Notes under the pieces: generated by a model
What the model was told of the DNA's origin: nothing
Databases searched by the model: none
Seen by the model: only the letters and a program-made list of their open reading frames with translations
Part shown: positions 9,070-18,811 of the stretch, piece after piece
How positions within the stretch are numbered: position 1 is the first letter of the stretch
Layout: each line of letters starts with the position of its first letter
Position numbers and translations under genes: made by a program
From: Planctomyces sp.
GTDB taxonomy: Bacteria; Planctomycetota; Planctomycetia; Planctomycetales; Planctomycetaceae
Direction of reading: 5' to 3'
Assembly: GCA_027483405.1 (NCBI GenBank)
Contig: JAIXUU010000354.1
Coordinates: forward strand, 1-32,839
DNA length: 32,839 bases

Positions 9070-10865
9070 CGCCGCTCTCCTGTCTGAATCGAAGAAATTG
9101 TCTCGACTGCATGGTCAGACGTCACAATCGATGTGGCACTCGTCATGGCGAATGAGGGCTGTATTGCAGCTTTTTTCTGAACGATGACCTCATCTGGCTC
9201 CTGATAAATCACGGCGAGGGCTTTGACATCCGGCTCGATGAGGTTAAGCAGTGTCTGAGGGAAAAGTCCCAATCCCAGGCAGGCCAGAGCCAGAGGCCAG
9301 ATTGCCAGGCCTTCGCGAACTGTCAGATCAGACACATGTGAGTGATCACCGGCGGGTTCGCGGAGTGGACCGAACAACCCGACTTGAACCATTCGCAACA
9401 GATACCATGCACTCAAGACGACGCCCGTGGTGCCAATAACGGCATAGACGGCACTGACCTGGAACATCCCCAGCAGTGAGAGGATTTCGCCAATAAAGCC
9501 ATTGAGGCCGGGCAATCCGATACTGGCAAACGAGATGAAAACAAGAAGTGCGGACAGCACGGGAATGCGACTTGCCAGACCACCCAGATCGGTCAGCGAC
9601 CTCGTGTGATATCGCTCATGAATCATGCCCACGAGGGAGAAGAGAGCACCCGTCGCCAGACCATGATTGATCATCATGCAGATCCCGCCACTCAAGCCTT
9701 CGGCATTCAGGGCGAACAACCCGAGCATGCAGACCCCGAGGTGAGCAATCGAGCTGTAGGCCACCATCCGCTTGATATCTGTCTGGTGATAAGCACAGAG
9801 CGAGCCATAGACCACGCCGATAACTGCCAGTATCGCCACCAGTGGTTGGCCCACGGTGAGACTGGCGTCGGGAAGCATAGGGATCGCAATTCGCAAAAAG
9901 CCGTAGCAACCCAGCTTCAGCAGCACACCCGCCAGATCGACAGAGCCGGCCGTAGGAGCTTCCACATGCACCAGTGGCAACCAGGTGTGGAAGGGGAACA
10001 TGGGAACTTTAATCAGGAAGCCGGTGGCAATCAGCAGGAACAGAATGGTTTGTGTCTCGACAGGTAATGGCTGATCCTGCAGAGCCCGCGCCATATCGGG
10101 CATGGAGAATGGTGTGGAGATGCCAGTCAGGCTCTGAGTTTCGACCACCAGAGAGACCAGCCCCAGGAGCATGACAAGGCTGCCAGCCAGTGTGTAGATA
10201 AAGAATTTGCCAGCCGCATAACGACGTTTGGGGCCACCCCAGACACCAATGGTGAGGAAGAGTGGCAGCAGGGTGAATTCGAAGAATGCGTAGAACAGAA
10301 TGAGGTCATAAGCGAGAAAGACGCCAATCAGACCGGCTTCGAGAATGAGAATCCCTGCATAAAACTCAGCGGATCGCTCTCGAATTTCACTCCAGGAGAC
10401 GAGGATGGCAGAAACACAGAGGCCTGTGGTCAGCAGGATCATGGCCATCCCGAGGCCATCCAGCCCGAGATAAAATTCGAGATTGATGAAGTCGCCACTC
10501 GGAGAGCGGGCTGTGGAAGGATCTTGAGGCTTCGAAGTGCTGGCGGGGTTCTTCGACTCTTCTGGCGATTGTCCGCGAGCCACGTCTGGCGAAAGAGCTT
10601 CATGATTGACAACTGTGGGGGCAGGTGCGGGACTGGCCAAAGTCAGCCAGGTGTGCCGCCATTCCCAGCGCGTGGTGACCGGGCCTGGCTGCTGAGAAGT
10701 CGCGGGCAATTGATAGGCCACACTCCACGAAAGAATCAGCGTGGCGACCGTTGCCACCAGAGCAAAACCCCGTGCCCGCGCTGCTGTGGCTTTGGCATCG
10801 AGCACCAGCATCAACACGGCGGCTATAGCTGGTAGCAGCAACATGGCAAAGACCAGCGTTGTCAT
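9066..10865 (-). CDS. nuoM: NADH-quinone oxidoreductase subunit M
   Basis: 'LFYAFFEFTLLPLFLTIGVWGG', 'TGFLIKVPMFPFHTWLPLVHVEAPTAGSVDLAGVLLKLGCYG', 'DIKRMVAYSSIAHLG'. Confidence 0.96.
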   Translation of the reverse strand: MTTLVFAMLLLPAIAAVLMLVLDAKATAARARGFALVATVATLILSWSVAYQLPATSQQPGPVTTRWEWRHTWLTLASPAPAPTVVNHEALSPDVARGQSPEESKNPASTSKPQDPSTARSPSGDFINLEFYLGLDGLGMAMILLTTGLCVSAILVSWSEIRERSAEFYAGILILEAGLIGVFLAYDLILFYAFFEFTLLPLFLTIGVWGGPKRRYAAGKFFIYTLAGSLVMLLGLVSLVVETQSLTGISTPFSMPDMARALQDQPLPVETQTILFLLIATGFLIKVPMFPFHTWLPLVHVEAPTAGSVDLAGVLLKLGCYGFLRIAIPMLPDASLTVGQPLVAILAVIGVVYGSLCAYHQTDIKRMVAYSSIAHLGVCMLGLFALNAEGLSGGICMMINHGLATGALFSLVGMIHERYHTRSLTDLGGLASRIPVLSALLVFISFASIGLPGLNGFIGEILSLLGMFQVSAVYAVIGTTGVVLSAWYLLRMVQVGLFGPLREPAGDHSHVSDLTVREGLAIWPLALACLGLGLFPQTLLNLIEPDVKALAVIYQEPDEVIVQKKAAIQPSFAMTSATSIVTSDHAVETISSIQTGERR

Positions 10866-10957
10866 AGTTTTCCAACCTTCACTCGAACTACTGGCTCATT
10901 CACTCTGATCGATCAGAACCCGATTCGATTTGCTTGATGCGACTAAGAATTCAAATG

Positions 10958-13048
10958 TCAGGTCACACTGGCGATGGCTCTTAAAACACTGGCCAATGCC
11001 ACAATCACACCCAGCAGCATGACGGCTGCATACGAACTGACGAGTCCATTTTGTAATGGCCGAATCATCCCCCCCGCAATGATCGGGATGAGTCCGACGG
11101 CATCCACAATTTTGTCGAGGATCATGCGATCAACAAATTCACAGACAGCCGACAAAGTCGCCATAGGGCGGACAATCAAGGCTCCATAGAGCTGATCCAG
11201 GTACAGCCCGTTGAGGGAAACATTTTCCCACAGGTTGAGTGGTCGAGCATCTGAGTACTCGGCACGAGTGGCTTTACCATAGATGGTATATGCCAATCCG
11301 ATGCCACCCAGCGCCAGGATTGTGCTCAAAACCATCATGCCCACATTCATCCCTGCGGGAGCAGCCGTGGGGAAATTGGGGGTCATTTCAATGTAGTGAG
11401 CATAGATGTGTGTGGGGCCAAGAATCAGACCAGCGACAACAGCCAGTGCCGCCAGGATGTAGAGCGGAATGGCCATGGCCGGTGAGGCATCGTGAGGATG
11501 ATGACCGGCTTCTTCTGGAAATCGTTCCGGGCCATGGAAAGTGAGATAGTAAGCGCGGAATGTATAGAACGCGGTGAGAAGACTTGTCAGCAGACCGACA
11601 CCCAGGATCAGGTAGAAGTAGGTTTTGTAATCGCCGGTCTGAGTCGCTTCCCAGACCACAGCCAGAATTTCGTCTTTACTCCAGAAGCCGGAGAGGAGCG
11701 GGAAGCCAGCCAGTGCCAATGCCCCGCACAGGAAGGTGATATGCGTGATGGGAAGTGCTTTCCTTAAGCCGCTGAAGCGGCGCATGTCGATGACATCCCC
11801 CATGGCATGCATCACGCTCCCGGCTGCCAGGAAGAGAACGGCTTTGAAAAACGCATGAGTCAGCAGGTGAAACATGGCGAAGGTTTCGGCATGAGCCGCC
11901 AGGGCAGGACTCGCTGCGGCGGCTCCTAAAGCCATGAACATGTAACCGAGTTGACTGACTGTGGAGTACGCCAGCACGCGTTTAAGGTCGTACTGGCAAA
12001 GTGCTGTGATCGCCGCCACCAGAGCAGTGATTGCCCCCACACCGGCCACGACAAGCTGTGCAGTTGGCGAATGGACAAAAATCGGCGTGGTGCGGGCAAT
12101 CAGATAAACACCGGCAGTCACCATCGTGGCGGCATGGATCAGCGCACTGACGGGAGTGGGGCCTTCCATCGCATCGGGAAGCCAGACATGCAAAGGGAAC
12201 TGTGCCGACTTACCAATCGCCCCCAGGAGTAGCAGCAAGGCAATCGTGGTGATCAAGCCGGGCTGAGCAGCGGCCAGTTCGGCCAGCCTGGTGGGATCGA
12301 GAACAGTTTCAAAATCTACTGAGCCAAAGGTGCGGTAAATCAGGAAAATGGCCGTCATCAGACCGAAGTCCCCAATTCGATTCACCACAAAGGCCTTGCG
12401 GGCCGCTGCTGCGGCTGAAGGTTTGTGATACCAATGGCCAATGAGCAGATAGGAGCAAAGCCCGACAGCTTCCCAGAAGATAAAGACTTCAATGAAGTTC
12501 CCCGCCAGTACAAGCATGTTCATGGAGAAGACGAACAGAGCCATCGCTCCAAAGAAGCGGGGATAGCCTTTGTCGCCATGCATGTAGCTCGATGCAAAAA
12601 TCGCCACCAGCAGACTGACAAAGTTGACCATCACGAGCATGAGGGCTGTCATCGCGTCGGCTCGGAGCACGATATCGACAGTCAACCCGCCCACAGACAT
12701 CCAGCGATAGACTTCAAAAATGTAAGCTTTATGGGCTGGCCCATGATGCTCACCGGTTGCTGAAGCAGGGTTTTCCGAAGCCATCAACGAGACGGGCTTT
12801 ACCAGGCTTTCGCCAGATGTCTCGATGGGAGTTGTCTGGCTGTGAGCGGCGGGTGAATCGACGACTGAACCGGGAACGACGACGAAGAGGACATAGGCAG
12901 CCGCCACCAATGAAAGTGCCAGGGCGAGCACAACGGGCCGGTGGGCTGTTGTGCGGCGGACAACCTGAGCGACTGTGCCGCACCAGATGGCGGCAGCCAG
13001 AGGTGCAGCGGGAATCGTCGCCAGGGCGATGTCAGACCAGTTTGCCAC
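10958..13048 (-). CDS. nuoL: NADH-quinone oxidoreductase subunit L
   Basis: 'FIFWEAVGLCSYLLIGHW', 'FVVNRIGDFGL', 'KSAQFPLHVWLPDAMEGPTPVSALIHAATMVTAGVYL'. The track ORF starts at 13159, but GTG 13048 (VANWSDIALATIP) with GGAAG upstream is a more likely start. Confidence 0.95.
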   Translation of the reverse strand: MANWSDIALATIPAAPLAAAIWCGTVAQVVRRTTAHRPVVLALALSLVAAAYVLFVVVPGSVVDSPAAHSQTTPIETSGESLVKPVSLMASENPASATGEHHGPAHKAYIFEVYRWMSVGGLTVDIVLRADAMTALMLVMVNFVSLLVAIFASSYMHGDKGYPRFFGAMALFVFSMNMLVLAGNFIEVFIFWEAVGLCSYLLIGHWYHKPSAAAAARKAFVVNRIGDFGLMTAIFLIYRTFGSVDFETVLDPTRLAELAAAQPGLITTIALLLLLGAIGKSAQFPLHVWLPDAMEGPTPVSALIHAATMVTAGVYLIARTTPIFVHSPTAQLVVAGVGAITALVAAITALCQYDLKRVLAYSTVSQLGYMFMALGAAAASPALAAHAETFAMFHLLTHAFFKAVLFLAAGSVMHAMGDVIDMRRFSGLRKALPITHITFLCGALALAGFPLLSGFWSKDEILAVVWEATQTGDYKTYFYLILGVGLLTSLLTAFYTFRAYYLTFHGPERFPEEAGHHPHDASPAMAIPLYILAALAVVAGLILGPTHIYAHYIEMTPNFPTAAPAGMNVGMMVLSTILALGGIGLAYTIYGKATRAEYSDARPLNLWENVSLNGLYLDQLYGALIVRPMATLSAVCEFVDRMILDKIVDAVGLIPIIAGGMIRPLQNGLVSSYAAVMLLGVIVALASVLRAIASVT

Positions 13049-13265
13049 AGCCTTACTTCCTTTATTTTTCGACTCGAAACCAGGCTTCGAGTGGACTCTG
13101 CAATCTGCTTTTATGAACACTGCCTGTGAATCGAGGCCCACTCTGTGGGTTAAACTCATCAGGCTCTATCTTGAGGTTAAACCCATCGGACTCATCTCAG
13201 TCGGGTCGATCGCTATGGACGACATAATGACCTGTGACCAGACAGACGCTTGGATTCGAATCTGT

Positions 13266-13742
13266 TCAGGCTTTGGCCCCCTTGCCACTCACCTGTGAAT
13301 TTGACAATACGGGTGTCACGACATGGCCATCGGCACCAATCACTGGACGGCGGCCGGCGGGAACAAGTTTGGGAAGTGGTTCTGCAGGAGGTTCAATTTC
13401 ACGCGATGCCGAATCGGCCATCGGTGGCATGAGTTCCTCTTCGCCCAAAGTCGTCCACAGCCGAATATCGAGCGAGCGGGTTCGCTGGTAGAGAGCCAGA
13501 ATAATCGCGAGTGATAAACCAGCTTCACATGCCGCAATGGTCAGGACAAAAATTGTCAGCGCCTGACCGTCATGCTGGCCATGATACTGGCTGAACGCGG
13601 TCAGGTTGACGGAGACACCGTGAAGCATCAGTTCCGATGAGAGCATCATCAGGATCAGATTGCGGCGTGTGAGAAAGCCGATTGCACCCAGGCCGAAGAG
13701 CAAGGCACCCACGACAAGGTAATGGGAAGGATCAGGACTCAT
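13266..13742 (-). CDS. nuoK: NADH-quinone oxidoreductase subunit K with long C-terminal extension
   Basis: 'GALLFGLGAIGFLTRRNLILMMLSSELMLHGVSVNLTAF...TIFVLTIAACEAGLSLAIILALYQR'; 158 aa. Confidence 0.94.
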   Translation of the reverse strand: MSPDPSHYLVVGALLFGLGAIGFLTRRNLILMMLSSELMLHGVSVNLTAFSQYHGQHDGQALTIFVLTIAACEAGLSLAIILALYQRTRSLDIRLWTTLGEEELMPPMADSASREIEPPAEPLPKLVPAGRRPVIGADGHVVTPVLSNSQVSGKGAKA

Positions 13743-14467
13743 AAACTCCCCTGTGGACGGCGAGGTGCAATCGCAATGGCACCAATGGTAGCCACGAGTA
13801 GAACTGTTCCAGCGAGTTCGACTGCAAACAAGTAATCGGTGAAGAGCGACCGGCCCACGCCACCTGGCGAACCGAGATCATTTTCAACGGGCAGTGAAGA
13901 AACGTGAAGTGCCGTTCGATCGACTGAAAGTCTGGAAGACTCTGGCCCGAAAGTTTTTTCGATCCCCAGGAGCATCGTCCCCACAAGCAGGCAGCCAAGC
14001 ACAGTGGCGAGGAAAGGTTGTTGAGGAATGCGATCGTAGCCTGATCCCTGCTCCTGCTGAGCCAGCATGATCACGAAGACGAAGGTGACGACGATGGCAC
14101 CGGCATAGACGATGATCGTGACAGCCGCCAGGAATGGGGCTGAGTTGATAACAAACAGACCACAGACTCCCAGTGTGGCGACAGCAAACCACAAGGCGGC
14201 ATAGACCGGATTTCGCTGAGTCGTCATCAGCAGGCCGCCCAGGACAGCCGTCCCGCCAGCCATGTAAAACAGGAGATCACGAACAATATCACCTGTCGGC
14301 TGTAGAAATACCCAACCTAGACCAGCCAATGTGACTGGCAGCAGGAGAAAGCCCGGAATCCCTGACTTGCGGCCAGTCGATGGAAACAACAGGAGAATGT
14401 TCGCCCCCAGCAGGACGAGCGTTACGATTAAAGCGATGTTCTCAGAAACCCAGTTCATAGACTGCAT
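13739..14467 (-). CDS. nuoJ: NADH-quinone oxidoreductase subunit J
   Basis: 'RNPVYAALWFAVATLGVCGLFVINSAPFLAAVTIIVYAGAIVVTFVFVIMLAQQ'; ATGA overlap with nuoK. Confidence 0.94.
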   Translation of the reverse strand: MQSMNWVSENIALIVTLVLLGANILLLFPSTGRKSGIPGFLLLPVTLAGLGWVFLQPTGDIVRDLLFYMAGGTAVLGGLLMTTQRNPVYAALWFAVATLGVCGLFVINSAPFLAAVTIIVYAGAIVVTFVFVIMLAQQEQGSGYDRIPQQPFLATVLGCLLVGTMLLGIEKTFGPESSRLSVDRTALHVSSLPVENDLGSPGGVGRSLFTDYLFAVELAGTVLLVATIGAIAIAPRRPQGSL

Positions 14468-14677
14468 TCAAAGAGAAAGAGAAGTTCCGTCATTAAAACT
14501 GTGATGCAAGCATGAGCAAAGTTCTGCAAAGCGTTCCGGGAGTCCGACAGGCAAGGGACTTAGATCGAGTTCTGTGCCCCAGAGTATGTTCCTCCCGCTG
14601 CTCCCTCAAGTCATCCAAGGCAATTCATTCGCCAAATGAGAAGTTGATTCGAGAAATCAAAGGCGACTTGGCCATAT

Positions 14678-15346
14678 TCAGCCCTGCTTAATCACATCGG
14701 TGGATACGGGTTCGGAGGCCTTGTCACCTTGGGGAATCTGGGTGGCAGGGCCCACTTGAGGTAAGGAGGTGAAGTCTGAAGCAGGGCCCAGGATACCACG
14801 ATGAGTGCGGATGGGGTCTCGGGGGTTATCTTTGGTTTGATCAAAGACTTCGAGCAGCTTTTCTTTATTGAACTTCATTTCCTGGCGGGTCAGCCCCGTC
14901 AGATCGTAGATGTGGGTCAATTCGATGGAATCAACAGGGCAGGCTTCTTCGCACATTCCACAGTAAATGCACTTGAGTTCGTCAATGACGAAAGATTTGG
15001 GACGCTTGTCGCGGTCGGCCCAGAGTGGGTCATCTTTGGGAGCTTCTTCGGCGACAATATCAATGCAACGTGCAGGACAGGCGGTCGAGCACATCATGCA
15101 GGCGACGCATTTCACCCGGCCTTTGTCGTCGCGATTCAGGCGATGAACACCACGGTAATTCAGTGGCAGATCGGGCTTTTCCTCGGGGTATTGCTGTGTG
15201 ACAGGTTTGAAATCGGTCACATGCCGCAAAGAATTCTTGAGGCCACTGAAAATGGCGGGCAGAAATGTCGATTCCCAGAATCCCATTTCTGGCTCTTCCA
15301 TCCAGACGACATCGTCATTCGAGATCGGTGTGAGTTCTTCAGCCAT
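14678..15346 (-). CDS. nuoI: NADH-quinone oxidoreductase subunit I (2x[4Fe-4S])
   Basis: 'CVACMMCSTACPARCIDIVAEEAP' and 'CIYCGMCEEACPVDSIELT'. Confidence 0.95.
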   Translation of the reverse strand: MAEELTPISNDDVVWMEEPEMGFWESTFLPAIFSGLKNSLRHVTDFKPVTQQYPEEKPDLPLNYRGVHRLNRDDKGRVKCVACMMCSTACPARCIDIVAEEAPKDDPLWADRDKRPKSFVIDELKCIYCGMCEEACPVDSIELTHIYDLTGLTRQEMKFNKEKLLEVFDQTKDNPRDPIRTHRGILGPASDFTSLPQVGPATQIPQGDKASEPVSTDVIKQG

Positions 15347-15428
15347 GGGGCACCTGAAAAATGTCTGCCTGTGGTTATGAGCAGTTTGATGTCAAAAAAG
15401 GATTACTGCGGAAATTGAAAATTTGCCA

Positions 15429-16601
15429 TCAGGAGTGAACGTGGACATAGCCTTCGGGCGATTCGCTGAAATCGACCGTCTGGTCGCTGACAATGAATTT
15501 CCCACTGGTGCCAATCAGACCTGCTGCCACGAAGATCGCCAGCGAACCTAACGGCAGTGTCCAGATGGGCCAGTCGAACTGTTTGGCAGTCATGACAACC
15601 AGAATGTTCATAGCAGCCATTGGAATCAGGCCCAGCCACGCCAGATTCATCAATTGATCGAAGCGGAAGCGGGGGATCGTCCAGCGGATAAACATGATCA
15701 GCAGAATGATCATCAGAACTTTTGTCAGCAGCACCACCACTTTGACCAGAGTTGCTCCCAGATACGCACTGTCGGCTTCCGCGATCAAAGGGAACTGCCA
15801 GCCACCGAAGAAGAGAATGGCAGTCAGGAAGCAGACGGTTATGATGTGTGCATATTCACCCAGGAAATAGAGGGCGAATTTCATCGAGCTGTATTCGGTA
15901 TGAAAACCACCGACAAGTTCCTGCTCACATTCGGAAAGGTCGAAGGGGAGGCGATTGGTTTCGGCCAGAGCGGAGACGAAGAAGATCAGCAGTGCGAGTG
16001 GCTGTGTCCAGACATTCCAGCCGAGAACGCCCTGATTCGCCTGATGCATGAGAATATCGTTGAGACTCAAAGAACTGGTCATCAGCACGACACCAATGAT
16101 CGACATCCCCAGAGGAATTTCATAGCTCACGACCTGAGCACTGGCCCGCATGGAGCCTAACGAACTGTACTTGTTGTTCGATGCCCAGCCGCCGAGAATC
16201 ACTCCATAGACACCCAGGCTGCCCACACAAAAAATGTAAATCATCCCGATGTTGACATCGGGAGCGATGACAAACCGCATCCATGAAGGTGCCTGATCGA
16301 CAGGTCCGAAGGGGACGATGGCAAAGCCGGCCATGGCAGTAAAGACGGCGATGCTGGGGCCCAGGATATAGAGCGTTTTGTTGACGTAACCGGGGATCAC
16401 GTCTTCCTTGAGCAGGAATTTGGCACCATCAGCAATGGGCTGCAGCAGACCGGCCCAGCCGACACGGTTCGGGCCGTAGCGGTCCTGAATAAAGGCGGCC
16501 AGACGTCGCTCGACCAGGATCAGATAGGCAATTGTGCCCATCAACCCCCCGAAGGCCACACCAATCGTTATCAACGTGACGAGGAAGAATTCCCAACTCA
16601 C
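15429..16601 (-). CDS. nuoH: NADH-quinone oxidoreductase subunit H
   Basis: 'ERRLAAFIQDRYGPNRVGWAGLLQPIADGAKFLLKED', 'FVSALAETNRLPFDLSECEQELVGGFHTEYSSMKFALYFLGEYAH'. Confidence 0.96.
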   Translation of the reverse strand: MSWEFFLVTLITIGVAFGGLMGTIAYLILVERRLAAFIQDRYGPNRVGWAGLLQPIADGAKFLLKEDVIPGYVNKTLYILGPSIAVFTAMAGFAIVPFGPVDQAPSWMRFVIAPDVNIGMIYIFCVGSLGVYGVILGGWASNNKYSSLGSMRASAQVVSYEIPLGMSIIGVVLMTSSLSLNDILMHQANQGVLGWNVWTQPLALLIFFVSALAETNRLPFDLSECEQELVGGFHTEYSSMKFALYFLGEYAHIITVCFLTAILFFGGWQFPLIAEADSAYLGATLVKVVVLLTKVLMIILLIMFIRWTIPRFRFDQLMNLAWLGLIPMAAMNILVVMTAKQFDWPIWTLPLGSLAIFVAAGLIGTSGKFIVSDQTVDFSESPEGYVHVHS

Positions 16602-18307
16602 GATCGGCTACCTCCTGTAACAGGAACTTGTGTCTCAGAGTCGGCTGCAGAGGCCGTCTCACCTGCCGATTTCAGGAAAATCCCTTCATCGCCCAGGTCA
16701 CCCACAATCAATGCGGCCAGTGCAGGAATCTCACCAGCAATTTCCTGACGGATGGTGGGAGCGTGGAATATACCTGTCCGACCTGCCAGCTCAAAACAGA
16801 TCCGCCCATCGGGCCAGGCATCGCCCGGCGAACGTAAGCCGCGATGAATGGCTTGTGCCAGACCTGCGTGATTGACGAATGTGCCATCACGCTCGGCCCA
16901 CGAAGTGCCAGGCAACACAAATGTCGCCCAGGGAAGAGCGGGGGAATCGAGCAGATCCTGCACAATCACCAGTTTCGCCTTGGCCAGTGACTTGGCCTGC
17001 TCATCGGTGATCCAGCCTTCAGGGGATCCCGCAGTCAGATAGACCGCTTCGAGAGTTCCCTGAGAGACCTGCGCTAAAATCGAGTCGAGCGACTCGACTG
17101 TTCCTCCAAAGTGATGGAGTACCAGTTCCACACCAGCACGGTTCGGGGCTTTTTCGGCTCGAATGGTAAATTTGGGTTGAGGAGCGGCCTGCCCGCGCAG
17201 ATCTTTCGGATACGAATCATCTGCACCCACAACGGGGGCGGGTGTCATCAACAACCTGGCGGCAGGTGAGAGAGACTTCAGATATTTGCAGAGTAGGTAA
17301 GCCTCTTCGACCGTCATGAAGGGAGTCAGCACGACCGCCAGTTTTTCAGGAGCCCTTTTGGCAGCTTCTGTGAGGGCCTGTCGCAAAGCAGGAAGAATTT
17401 GTGGCCAGGAAACGGGGGTGATCCCTGCAGGGAGCTTCTGCATGGGGAACTTCAGGCGATGCTCGGAGTGAATGTACTTCCAGCCGAAGCGACCTTCGTC
17501 GCACATGAACTCGCCCTGTGCGAGCGGGTTTGAGCGTGGCTTGAGTCGGTAGACGACATCTTTGTTCTGATCGACGCGAATGCTGCAACCTGTGCTGCAA
17601 CCGGCGCAGACCGAGTTCTTCCCTTTCAGCCACCACACACGCTGCTCATAGAGAAAATCTTTGCTGCAGAGGGCACCGACAGGGCAGAGATCGACGACGT
17701 TGCCAGCCAGTTTGTTGTTGCAGGGCTTACCAGGGAAGATGTCGATTTCTTCGCCCGAGCCACGGCTGACAACCTGCAACTCAGCGGTGCCGGAGATTTC
17801 ACGGGTGAATCGCACGCAGCGGGTACACATGATGCAGCGATCAGTGAAGAGAGTGATCTGATCGCCGATATAAGGCTTGTCTTTTTTCTGGTTTTTGGGC
17901 TCTGCCAGACGACTGTAAGCCCGGCCGTACTTGAAGCTGAAATCCTGTAGACCACATTCGCCAGCCTGATCACACACGGGGCAGTCGAGAGGATGATTCA
18001 GCAGCAGGTATTCGAGTGTCCCTCGCTGGGCGGCCTGCACCTTGGGGGAATTGGTGACGATCACAGTGCCATCTTTAACGGGAGTCTGGCAGCCGGGGAC
18101 AACCTTGGGAACCATCGCGACGGTTCCATCGGGTTTTTTGTCACCAACTTCCACCAGGCACATACGGCAACTGGCGACGACTGACAAGCTGGGATGCCAG
18201 CAGTAGTGCGGGATTTCCACACCAGCTTTCTGAGCTGCCTGAATACAGTTCAGCCGTTCGTCTGGCTTGAGTTCGACAGGCTGATCGTTGACATAAACTG
18301 TGGGCAT
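16598..18307 (-). CDS. nuoG: NADH-quinone oxidoreductase subunit G (short form, 569 aa)
   Basis: 'HYCWHPSLSVVASCRMCLVEVGD', 'CPVCDQAGECGLQD', 'TDRCIMCTRCVRFTREISGT', 'CAGCSTGCSIRV...EFMCDEGR'. Confidence 0.95.
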   Translation of the reverse strand: MPTVYVNDQPVELKPDERLNCIQAAQKAGVEIPHYCWHPSLSVVASCRMCLVEVGDKKPDGTVAMVPKVVPGCQTPVKDGTVIVTNSPKVQAAQRGTLEYLLLNHPLDCPVCDQAGECGLQDFSFKYGRAYSRLAEPKNQKKDKPYIGDQITLFTDRCIMCTRCVRFTREISGTAELQVVSRGSGEEIDIFPGKPCNNKLAGNVVDLCPVGALCSKDFLYEQRVWWLKGKNSVCAGCSTGCSIRVDQNKDVVYRLKPRSNPLAQGEFMCDEGRFGWKYIHSEHRLKFPMQKLPAGITPVSWPQILPALRQALTEAAKRAPEKLAVVLTPFMTVEEAYLLCKYLKSLSPAARLLMTPAPVVGADDSYPKDLRGQAAPQPKFTIRAEKAPNRAGVELVLHHFGGTVESLDSILAQVSQGTLEAVYLTAGSPEGWITDEQAKSLAKAKLVIVQDLLDSPALPWATFVLPGTSWAERDGTFVNHAGLAQAIHRGLRSPGDAWPDGRICFELAGRTGIFHAPTIRQEIAGEIPALAALIVGDLGDEGIFLKSAGETASAADSETQVPVTGGSRS

Positions 18308-18354
18308 GTTAAGAAGCTTGTTTGAATAGGTGTAAGTAAAAAAGGGAAGAAGTA

Positions 18355-18368
18355 ATGAAGGTAAGAAG
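18355..18368 (+). repeat. Left arm of imperfect inverted repeat flanking the S23-like ORF
   Basis: ATGAAGGTAAGAAG; the reverse complement of 18798..18811 is ATGAAGGTGAAAAG (12/14 identical). Confidence 0.45.
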
Positions 18369-18388
18369 CCAGAAAATGGGTTCAGAAT

Positions 18389-18747
18389 CTAGATCAAGTT
18401 GCTGGCAATCGTCTGCCTGAAAGCAATGAGCATTCTTGAGACTTCATCTAAATTTGCCTGCATATTCCGGCAGTCACTTTCACTAATGTATCCCAGTTGT
18501 AATGCAATCTCCCAATGAGTATCGAGTTCTGCCAACGAACCAATCGCAATCTGCAGGAAATGAAGCATTGACCATACGCTTTTCCTTCCGAAATGTTCGC
18601 TGAAGCGGAAATTGATGCTCTTCGTATCTGACTTGTCAGTCCAAATTGCTCGTGTCGGGGAAACGCTTCGGTGATCTGATAACAAGCTTTCGCGATATCA
18701 ATCGATTTTTTCCAAACGATCAAATCCCGATGATCACCGACAGCCAT
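18389..18747 (-). pseudogene. Four-helix bundle (S23 / 23S rRNA intervening-sequence-type) protein, frameshifted
   Basis: Two overlapping frames join into one S23-like protein: frame A 'MAVGDHRDLIVWKKSIDIAKACYQITEAFPRHEQFGLTSQIRRASISASANISEG', then frame B 'RKS..MLHFLQIAIGSLAELDTHWEIALQLGYISESDCRNMQANLDEVSRMLIAFRQTI'. The switch is near 18580-18595. Confidence 0.75.
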
Positions 18748-18797
18748 GGAGATTCTCCGCTCATCGTGCCAAGTCAACACTTGATTGGAAAATCTGA

Positions 18798-18811
18798 CTT
18801 TTCACCTTCAT
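18798..18811 (-). repeat. Right arm of imperfect inverted repeat flanking the S23-like ORF
   Basis: cttttcaccttcat; pairs with 18355..18368 at 12/14 positions, inside longer polypurine/polypyrimidine tracts. Confidence 0.45.

Noticed and set aside
13140-13200. Two short direct ggttaaac repeats between nuoL and nuoK
   Set aside because: Only 8 nt shared, no clear structure; likely chance.
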